Part shown: one piece after another, positions 1 to 5,931 of the stretch
Layout: every line of letters begins with the position of its first letter
Numbering within the stretch: the stretch's first letter is position 1
Source: JAILZP01 sp037444185
GTDB taxonomy: Bacteria > Bacillota > Desulfotomaculia > Desulfotomaculales > Desulfocucumaceae
Length of the DNA stretch: 30,160 nt
Reading direction: 5' to 3'
Assembly: GCA_037444185.1 (NCBI GenBank)
Contig: JBBIMW010000030.1
Coordinates: forward strand, 1 to 30,160
The notes under the pieces: generated by a model
What the model was told of the DNA's origin: nothing
Database searches by the model: none
Seen by the model: the letters and a program-made list of their open reading frames with translations, nothing else
Made by a program: the position numbers and the translations under genes

Positions 1-14
1 GTAGCAGCCTCCTG

Positions 15-165
15 TATATCGCCCTTTGACGCCTTCCCCCCCTCGATGTCATACCCCAATGCCCTGTTCTTCCGAAAGGGAACTTTTTCTTCAAAGGAAT
101 GCATCAAGTTCTGGATTCTGACTTCTGGATTCTGGATTCCAGTCGCCCGAAGGGCGAATTTGTTC
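15..165 (+). repeat. Dispersed intergenic repeat, copy A (longest form)
   Basis: First of five related intergenic copies. The left block (15-47) is shared only with copy E; the core begins near 48 with ATACCCCAATGCC, shared with copies B and D. It then has a small hairpin (TTCC-GAAAG-GGAA, about 70-82), the conserved TTCAAAGGAATGCATCAA stretch, a run of degenerate heptamers (109-143: TTCTGGA, TTCTGAC, TTCTGGA, TTCTGGA, TTCCAGT) and a terminal hairpin TCGCCC-GAA-GGGCGA (143-157) followed by ATTTGTT. Positions 109-165 match copy C at 56 of 57 bases by eye. It lies upstream of coaX and probably downstream of a plus-strand gene outside the window. Confidence 0.85.
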
Positions 166-246
166 TCACTGAACGGCAGGAAATTGGTGTACAACCGGGA
201 ATAATGATGCTGAGTGAAAAAGATCGCTGTTGGGGGGATTGCCGGG

Positions 247-1020
247 GTGCTGCTGGTGATTGATGTCGGCAACACCAATATTGTGCTGGGGGTTTTTGAG
301 GGGCGGAGTCTTGGAAGGGTCCTGCGGGCGGCCACAGAGTCTTTGAAGACTGTCTCTGAATACAGGATACTTTTCCGGGAGCTGATACCTGACTGGCGTC
401 GTGTGGAAGGAGTTTCCATCTCATCGGTGGTCCCTCCCCTTAATGCCACCCTGAGGCGAGTCTGTTTGGACTGTTTTGGAGTGGATCCTTTCATGGCGCA
501 CTGCGGCGCCGACTTGGGAATAACTATGGGGGTGGATTGTCCCGGGCAGGTGGGGGTCGACCGCATAGTCAATGCTGCGGCGGCGTACAACATGTACGGG
601 GGGCCGGTGATTATCCTGGACCTGGGGACCGCCACCACCTGCTGCGGCGTTTCGGCCGCCGGGGAATTCCTGGGCGGGGTGATACTGCCCGGCATTGGCA
701 TTTCAATGGAAGCCCTTTTTGCGTCGGCGTCTAAACTGCCCAGGGTGGAACTGGGCAGGCCGCCGGTGGTGATCGGCGCCAACACCGTTGCCAGTGCGCA
801 GTCCGGTATTTATTACGGGTATGTGGGCATGGTGGACGGCTTAATCGAAAGGTTCAAGGGGGAAATGGGAGATGATTCCTTCGTGGTGGCCACCGGTGGC
901 TTTTCGTCCATTCTGGCCCGCGATTCGGTTTTCATCAGGGAAATAAACCCCCATCTGACTTTACGGGGGCTGGAGATACTGTACCGGAGGAACTCCATAA
1001 AGTATAGTAGAAGGTTGTGA
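247..1020 (+). CDS. coaX: Type III pantothenate kinase
   Basis: Phosphorylates pantothenate to 4'-phosphopantothenate, the first step of coenzyme A synthesis, in the cytoplasm. The product is 257 residues, normal for CoaX. Visible family motifs are the phosphate loop DVGNTN (residues 6-11), GVDR (103-106), DLGTATT (125-131), the GGVILPG stretch (143-149) and ATGG near the C-terminus. After DLGTATT the usual aromatic/acidic pair is replaced by Cys-Cys, which is uncommon but not in a catalytic position. I chose GTG 247 because it follows a GGGGGG ribosome site at 232-237 and puts the first strand MLLVIDVGNTN at the N-terminus; an in-frame GTG at 214 would add 11 residues without a good ribosome site. 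The gene ends 11 bases before the end of the convergent TSUP gene, with no terminator between them. Confidence 0.95.
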   Translation: MLLVIDVGNTNIVLGVFEGRSLGRVLRAATESLKTVSEYRILFRELIPDWRRVEGVSISSVVPPLNATLRRVCLDCFGVDPFMAHCGADLGITMGVDCPGQVGVDRIVNAAAAYNMYGGPVIILDLGTATTCCGVSAAGEFLGGVILPGIGISMEALFASASKLPRVELGRPPVVIGANTVASAQSGIYYGYVGMVDGLIERFKGEMGDDSFVVATGGFSSILARDSVFIREINPHLTLRGLEILYRRNSIKYSRRL

Positions 1021-1031
1021 TGTCATGGACC

Positions 1032-1982
1032 TTAGAAAAACTGCAGAATATATTTGAGGGCCAGGGTTATGATGAGGACGGACATCATTCCTTTAATCAA
1101 CCCTTCTTTGAGGTATTTCTGCACGTAGGCTCCGCAGTATGTGCCCAGAAGCCCCCCTGCCCCGAACATGACGCCCAGGACCCAGTCCGGCATGACATTG
1201 CCGGCGGCCCCCGCCGGAGTGAAAGCCAGAAGTGTATAGAAGGCCACCCCGGCGATGGAGGTGATGAAGGTCCCGGCCAAGGCGGCCCCGGCTACGGTGT
1301 ATACCGGAAGGCCCAGTATGGATACGCAGAAGGGGGCGATTATGGCGCCTCCCCCTATGCCGTATATACCGCCGATAAGGCCCACGGCCAAGGCCAGGGA
1401 GAATATTGTCACGGTCCCGAAGGAATAAGTCTCGCCCCAGAATTCGTATTCAATTCTCCTTAAAGAAAATATTTTGGTCTTTATTACGGCGTCCGCCGGT
1501 AGTCCTGCCACCATTCCCTTCATCTGGGCGACCCGTTCCTTGAATTTCTGCTCCAGGGCCTTGTTTTGGGCCTTTTTGTTTTTTGAACCGCCGGTGAACT
1601 CCAGGGCCAGCCTGAGGCCCAGGCACAGCAGGACCAGGCCCACAAACAGCTTGAAGGCCTTCGGGTCCGGCAGGTATTCGATTCTAATCCACGACCCGGC
1701 GAACACTCCGGGCAGTGTTCCCGCCACAATCACCCAGGTAAGGGGCCAGGCCATGCGGCCTTCCTTTATGAACCTGTACAGTCCGCCGGGGATGGCAACG
1801 ATGTTGTAAATCAAGTTGGTGGGGCTCACCGACGGGCTGGTATAATTGAGGACGCTCATCTGAAAGGGCAGAAGCAAAAAAGCGCCGGAAACCCCGGCGG
1901 GGGCCGTCATTGAAGACACCAGAAAGGCCACCAGGGGAGGGATTAGCGGATGGATCTCCACGCCGGATATGGAAAATATCAC
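1032..1982 (-). CDS. TSUP family (TauE/SafE-like) anion exporter
   Basis: Integral membrane protein of 316 residues in the sulfite exporter TauE/SafE family, whose members move small sulfur-containing or organic anions across the cytoplasmic membrane. It shows the two-fold repeat of the family: a first half opening with a hydrophobic helix and the SSMTAPAGVSGAFLLLPFQ segment, and a second half with GLIGGIYGIGGGAIIAPF. Between them is a charged, lysine-rich loop of roughly 50 residues (about 135-185), which makes the protein longer than the usual 250-270. GTG 1982 is preceded by AAAGGGG about ten bases upstream. The substrate cannot be read from the sequence, and the flanking coaX and murE-like genes give no clue. 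The 3' end nearly touches coaX in a convergent arrangement, so antisense read-through is possible. Confidence 0.88.
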   Translation of the reverse strand: MIFSISGVEIHPLIPPLVAFLVSSMTAPAGVSGAFLLLPFQMSVLNYTSPSVSPTNLIYNIVAIPGGLYRFIKEGRMAWPLTWVIVAGTLPGVFAGSWIRIEYLPDPKAFKLFVGLVLLCLGLRLALEFTGGSKNKKAQNKALEQKFKERVAQMKGMVAGLPADAVIKTKIFSLRRIEYEFWGETYSFGTVTIFSLALAVGLIGGIYGIGGGAIIAPFCVSILGLPVYTVAGAALAGTFITSIAGVAFYTLLAFTPAGAAGNVMPDWVLGVMFGAGGLLGTYCGAYVQKYLKEGLIKGMMSVLIITLALKYILQFF

Positions 1983-2244
1983 TAATTACGAACCCCTTTG
2001 TCAATTTATATTGTATCTATGCGCATTATGGATTTAATGGCGGCTGACTAAATATTATCATAAAATTACCTCGGCTTACAGTATCTTTTTAGTATAGATC
2101 GGGTCTGACGACTGCGGTTCCGCAGCCATGCAGGCAGGAATAACCGATAAAATGTTGAATTATTACTGATTGGGAGGGTATAAACTGTACTTTGCTGTCG
2201 GTCCGGGCAAACAAAGAGAGAAAATTCACTGGGGGAGTATTAAA

Positions 2245-3756
2245 ATGCTTCTGTCTGAACTGTGCGAAGCAATAGGTGCCAGTCCTTCCGGCGACCTGTC
2301 GCTGGAAATAAACCAGATTACGAACAATTCCAAGGAAGTCGGAAAAGGGGCGCTTTTTGTCTGTATTCCCGGACTGAAAACCGACGGTCATAATTACGCC
2401 CCGGAGGCCCTTGAAAGAGGTGCGGTGGCTCTGGCGCTGGAAAAAGACGTGCCTTGCCGGTGCCCCAAATTGTTCGTGGACAACGCCAGGGCCGCCCAGG
2501 CCAAGTTGGGCAGCGTCTTCTACGGTCATCCCACCTCCCGGATGGAACTGGTGGGTGTTACCGGGACCAACGGCAAGACCACCACCACCTATATGATTGA
2601 GTCGATATGGAAGTCCGCGGGCATCAATTCGGGTGTCATCGGGACGATAAATTACAGATACATGGGCAAGGCGATTCGGGCCGAAAGAACTACCCCCGAC
2701 TCGGTGCAACTGCAGAAGCTGTTCAAGGAGATGGCGGATGCGGGGGCGGAGTCGGTGGTGATGGAGGTCTCCTCCCATGCTTTGGAACTCAACCGGGTGG
2801 ATGGGTGCGAGTTCGACGCCGTGATTCTGTCAAATATCACCCACGATCACTTTGATTTTCACAAGGATTTTGCAAGCTACCTGAAGGCCAAGCTGAGACT
2901 GTTCGAGATAGCAGGCGGCGAAGGCAGGAAAACCGGCATGAAGCTGGCCATAATCAACGCCGACGATCCCCAATGGCATTTTTTCGCGGAAAAAACCGCC
3001 CTGCCGGTGATTACCTTCGGCATTGACAGTCCTGCGGACGTAAAGGCTTACAATTTGGCTCTGGACATAGGCAAGTGCTCCTTCGACCTGGCGATAAACG
3101 GTGTCCACGTAACCAGGGCCGACCTGAACATGCCCGGCAGGGCCAATATATACAACGCACTGTCGGCCATTGCTTATGCCCACCACCGGGGACTGGACAT
3201 GGAAGTGATAAAAAGGGGACTGAAGAGCTTGGCCGGTGTGCCCGGAAGGTTTGAGAGGATTGATTGCGGGCAGCCATTCACGGTTCTGGTGGATTTCGCA
3301 CACAATCCGGACGGGTTGGCCAATCTGCTGACTTATTGTGAAAAAAGTCCCGGGACCAGAAAAATAGTGGTTTTCGGCTGCGAGGGCGGTAAAGACAGGA
3401 CAAAACGCGCCGCCATGGGCGGGATTGCGGCCATCCACGCCGATATTAGCATAATAACCACCGATAATATGTACAATGAAAGCCCCGAAAAGGTGGCCGG
3501 TGAAATCGAGGAGGGCTTCAGGTGGCATAATAAAATGATAAATAAAGACTACCTGATAATCACTAATCGTTACGAAGCCATCAAGACCGCCCTGGAAATG
3601 GCCGGGGAAGGGGACATGGTGTTTATTGCCGGCAAGGGGCATGAAACCGTGCAGCTGTACTACGATAAACTGATTCCCTTCGATGACAGGGAGATAATCA
3701 CTTCCCTGCTGCAGAAAGGCGGGGATGTGAGGTACAAGCCTGCAGCGGCGCTATAA
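2245..3756 (+). CDS. murE: MurE-type Mur ligase (UDP-MurNAc-tripeptide synthetase family) with atypical substrate motif
   Basis: ATP-dependent amide ligase of 503 residues; MurE adds the third amino acid (usually meso-diaminopimelate or lysine) to UDP-MurNAc-L-Ala-D-Glu during peptidoglycan synthesis. Motifs: P-loop TGTNGKTTT (106-114), TTPDS (149-153), EVSSHAL (174-180), ITHDHFDFH (198-206), probable carbamylated Lys216 in SYLKAKLRLF, FAHNPDGL (351-358), DRTKR (384-388), AGKGHE (462-467) and FDDRE (479-483). The diaminopimelate-recognition motif DNPR is replaced by DNMY at 407-410, so the amino acid added is uncertain. ATG 2245 follows GGGGGA at 2231-2236; an in-frame TTG at 2170 is less likely. 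The gene stands outside any division/cell-wall cluster, which suggests a paralogue, though it could be the only MurE of the cell. Confidence 0.85.
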   Translation: MLLSELCEAIGASPSGDLSLEINQITNNSKEVGKGALFVCIPGLKTDGHNYAPEALERGAVALALEKDVPCRCPKLFVDNARAAQAKLGSVFYGHPTSRMELVGVTGTNGKTTTTYMIESIWKSAGINSGVIGTINYRYMGKAIRAERTTPDSVQLQKLFKEMADAGAESVVMEVSSHALELNRVDGCEFDAVILSNITHDHFDFHKDFASYLKAKLRLFEIAGGEGRKTGMKLAIINADDPQWHFFAEKTALPVITFGIDSPADVKAYNLALDIGKCSFDLAINGVHVTRADLNMPGRANIYNALSAIAYAHHRGLDMEVIKRGLKSLAGVPGRFERIDCGQPFTVLVDFAHNPDGLANLLTYCEKSPGTRKIVVFGCEGGKDRTKRAAMGGIAAIHADISIITTDNMYNESPEKVAGEIEEGFRWHNKMINKDYLIITNRYEAIKTALEMAGEGDMVFIAGKGHETVQLYYDKLIPFDDREIITSLLQKGGDVRYKPAAAL

Positions 3757-3786
3757 AAAAATAGGTGCACATTCATTATTGCGGCG

Positions 3787-3846
3787 GGGCCGCCCTCATC
3801 CTGAGGCCCGGTGTTTATTGCACCGGCATTTCCAGGGGGGCGGCCC
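3787..3846 (+). other. Very stable GC hairpin after the murE-like gene
   Basis: Nine consecutive G-C pairs form between GGGCCGCCC (3787-3795) and GGGCGGCCC (3838-3846). Inside, CCTG (3800-3803) can pair with CAGG (3833-3836), and CCGGTG (3808-3813) pairs with CACCGG (3821-3826) around a seven-base loop. It begins about 30 bases after the stop codon and is followed by TCTGTCTTTATAG rather than a clean T run. It may be a terminator of unusual form, an mRNA-stabilising structure or a small structured RNA. Confidence 0.6.
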
Positions 3847-4109
3847 GGTCTGTCTTTATAGTTGCTTTAAAGCACTTTTAACCCGACATGCGCAGAAAAA
3901 AAGCAAAGTTGTCAGTTATGAGAGAGATGCAAAAATAGAATAATAATTAAAGTGCTTTTGTTCAATAATCCAAAGCTATAGAAAAAAAGCCGGGGTGGGG
4001 GGCAAAAACAGGCAAAAAGTTCTGGACTGAGTAATGAGTAAGTGGTAATATATAACTTGTATGTAAGTGATCCCATATAATTCGAATCTTGGTACGGAGT
4101 TGAATCAAG

Positions 4110-4137
4110 TTGGCATAGTGTTGAAAGGTCTTATTAG
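4110..4137 (+). promoter_or_regulatory. Possible sigma-A promoter for the GT2 gene
   Basis: TTGGCA (five of six to the -35 consensus), a 16-base spacer and TATTAG (four of six to the -10). It would give a leader of about 195 bases before TTG 4341. By eye only. Confidence 0.35.
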
Positions 4138-4340
4138 AAAAAAAGAATACATAAAACACAGGGAGGGGTAGAAAAAAATTGAAAGATTTACATATTCTGA
4201 ATGAGAAGCGTGGAGGAATTTGATTTCATAAAATTTGAAAAGCCGCTGCCGGGCGGGGATGCAGCGATGCCTAATGGAATAAGCTTCTAAAAAGAGGACA
4301 AACTATTGTCAAATAAACTTGTAGAGAAAGGGGTTATGCT

Positions 4341-5588
4341 TTGGACGGTATACTGTTCTATCCGCTTACTGCCCTTGTCACCTTATCCGAAGCGGTAATC
4401 CTTATTGTTCTGTTTTACTACTACTTTGTGTCGGTCTTTGGCTGGAAAAAGCGTGACGAGGAAAAGGACTATACGCCGACCAAGCGGTTTGCCCTGATAA
4501 CTGCGGCGCACAATGAAGAAGCAGTTATCAGGTATCATATTGAGAGTCTAAAAAAGCTGAATTACCCGAAAGAGATGTATGACATTTATGTTATCGCCGA
4601 TAATTGCACCGATGGCACGGCCCAGGTGGCCCGCAGCGAAGGCGTGAACGTATTCGAGCGGTATTCCAAAATGCGGGGCAAGGGTTATGCTCTGGAATGG
4701 ATGTTCAACGAATTATATAAAATGGAAGACAGGCATTATGACGCGGTTTGTGTTTTCGACGCCGACAATGTTGTTTCCTCTAATTTTCTTCTAGAAATGA
4801 ACGCCAAGCTCAAACAGGGCTACCTGTCCATTCAGGGCTATCTTGACACCAAGAATCCCAATGACTCGTGGGTCACTGCCTGTTACGCCACGGCCTACTG
4901 GTCTATGAACAGGATGTGGCAGTTGGCCCGCTATAACCTGGGGCTCTCCAACGCCCTCGGCGGGACCGGTCTTTGCCTGGATTACGGAGTGCTGAAAAAA
5001 TACGGCTGGGGCGCCACCTGTCTGACGGAAGACCTGGAGTTCACCATGAAACTCCTGCTGAACGGCATCAAAACGGCCTGGGCCCATGACTGTAAAGTTT
5101 ACGATGAGAAGCCCGTTCACTTCTCTCAGACCTGGAGGCAACGCACTCGGTGGCTGCAGGGCCACTGGGATGTGGCTATGCGGTACATGATTCCCCTGAT
5201 CAAAAAAGGGGTCAGGGAAAGAAAGTGGTATCCCATCGACGGGGCTATCTACCTGTTTCAGCCCTTTTTAATCATGACTATGCTCTTTAACATAGTAATT
5301 ACGGCGGTGGCGGCGTTTTTCCCGGAACCAATATATGCATCCCCCCTAACCGGACTGATGCCTGGATGGTTTTGGGTTTTCTTCGGCATTCTGGGCTATT
5401 GTTATCCCATGCTTGGCCTTTACCTGGAAGGCGCGCCGCGCAAAGCGTATTATTATTACATAACTTATCCGATATACGGACTGACGTGGTTCCCGGTGAC
5501 AGTGCTGGGGCTGATCAAGCACGGCAACCAAAGCGAGTGGGCGCACACCCTGCATACCCGGGGCATATCCATAACTTCACTGGAGTAG
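4341..5588 (+). CDS. Membrane GT2 family glycosyltransferase (cellulose-synthase-like)
   Basis: Transfers sugar from a nucleotide sugar to a growing glycan or lipid acceptor at the inner face of the membrane. The 415-residue protein has an N-terminal helix (about 8-34), a GT-A fold with ITAAHNEEAV (53-62) and IADNCTDGT (85-93), the metal-binding DAD (140-142), the catalytic-base motif TED (229-231) and QRTRW (267-271), then several C-terminal membrane helices (about 300-400). The QxxRW signature is typical of processive enzymes such as cellulose, hyaluronan or poly-N-acetylglucosamine synthases, but the sugar cannot be deduced. TTG 4341 is preceded by AAAGGGG. It has no partner polysaccharide genes here; the nearest downstream gene encodes an SLH-anchored surface glycosidase, so a surface-glycan role is plausible. 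Transcription probably ends in the repeat-borne terminator at 5698-5721. Confidence 0.88.
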   Translation: MDGILFYPLTALVTLSEAVILIVLFYYYFVSVFGWKKRDEEKDYTPTKRFALITAAHNEEAVIRYHIESLKKLNYPKEMYDIYVIADNCTDGTAQVARSEGVNVFERYSKMRGKGYALEWMFNELYKMEDRHYDAVCVFDADNVVSSNFLLEMNAKLKQGYLSIQGYLDTKNPNDSWVTACYATAYWSMNRMWQLARYNLGLSNALGGTGLCLDYGVLKKYGWGATCLTEDLEFTMKLLLNGIKTAWAHDCKVYDEKPVHFSQTWRQRTRWLQGHWDVAMRYMIPLIKKGVRERKWYPIDGAIYLFQPFLIMTMLFNIVITAVAAFFPEPIYASPLTGLMPGWFWVFFGILGYCYPMLGLYLEGAPRKAYYYYITYPIYGLTWFPVTVLGLIKHGNQSEWAHTLHTRGISITSLE

Positions 5589-5613
5589 ATTCGGTATGCA
5601 AAAAGGAGATACC

Positions 5614-5722
5614 ATACCCCAATGCCCCGTTCTCCTGAAAGGGAGCTTTTTATTCAAAGGAATGGATTAAATTCTGAATTCTGACTACTGGACTCCAGCC
5701 GCCCGTCAGGGCGGCTTTTTTA
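5614..5722 (+). repeat. Dispersed intergenic repeat, copy B
   Basis: Core copy starting ATACCCCAATGCC and ending in an intrinsic terminator. Small hairpin CTCC-TGAAAG-GGAG at about 5633-5646, where copy A has TTCC/GGAA: a compensating base-pair change. Heptamers: TTCTGAA, TTCTGAC, TACTGGA, CTCCAGC, one fewer than copies A, C and D. Sits 25 bases after the GT2 stop codon. Confidence 0.85.
5698..5721 (+). terminator. Intrinsic terminator inside repeat copy B
   Basis: Perfect seven-pair GC stem GCCGCCC / GGGCGGC with loop GTCA, followed by six T residues. Textbook rho-independent terminator for the GT2 glycosyltransferase gene. Confidence 0.9.
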
Positions 5723-5781
5723 TTGTATAGGAAATTATGCTTTCACAGGTTTTGTGGATAAATTAAATAAGGTTCCTTTTA

Positions 5782-5838
5782 TTCTGGATTCTGACTCCTG
5801 GATTCTGGATTCCAGTCGCCCGAAGGGCGAATTTGTTC
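5782..5838 (+). repeat. Dispersed intergenic repeat, truncated copy C
   Basis: Only the right half of the element: heptamers TTCTGGA, TTCTGAC, TCCTGGA, TTCTGGA, TTCCAGT plus the TCGCCC-GAA-GGGCGA hairpin and ATTTGTTC. Differs from copy A positions 109-165 at one base by eye, while the sequence to its left is unrelated. Lies 60 bases after copy B, in front of the SLH protein gene. Confidence 0.85.
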
Positions 5839-5931
5839 CTTGGGAAAGACTTCTGCGCCGGGGGTAACATTTTGGCTGTGAAATTCGTCTAAATTAGCAG
5901 AATAAAAAAGCAGCACCGGGAGGAATTGGCA

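Larger units (their letters stand above)
3757..4340. other. 584-base intergenic region with structured and AT-rich elements
   Basis: No convincing protein gene. It holds a GC-only hairpin just after the murE-like gene (3787-3846), a pair of inverted arms (about 3867-3878 and 3947-3958: AAAGCACTTTTAA and TTAAAGTGCTTT) about 70 bases apart, an AT-rich stretch, and a possible promoter TTGGCA (4110-4115), 16 bases, TATTAG (4132-4137). A ribosome-like GGGAGGGG (4161-4168) precedes TTG 4179, which opens only 14 codons. I find no riboswitch class that I can name. Confidence 0.6.

Noticed and set aside
109..143. CRISPR-like direct repeats in the heptamer runs
   Set aside because: Units are seven bases with no spacers; a CRISPR array needs repeats of about 23-40 bases separated by unique spacers.
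2830..3642. Long open frame antisense to the murE-like gene
   Set aside because: Mirror of a gene with unmistakable Mur ligase motifs; caused by GC-rich codon bias.
3962..4159. 65-codon minus-strand reading frame in the gap before the GT2 gene
   Set aside because: GTG start without a ribosome site, composition follows the AT-rich gap, and no recognisable motif.
4240..4290. Cyclic di-GMP or other riboswitch before the glycosyltransferase
   Set aside because: The GGGGATGCAGCGATGCC stretch looks superficially similar to part of a GEMM core, but the required conserved blocks are not there.
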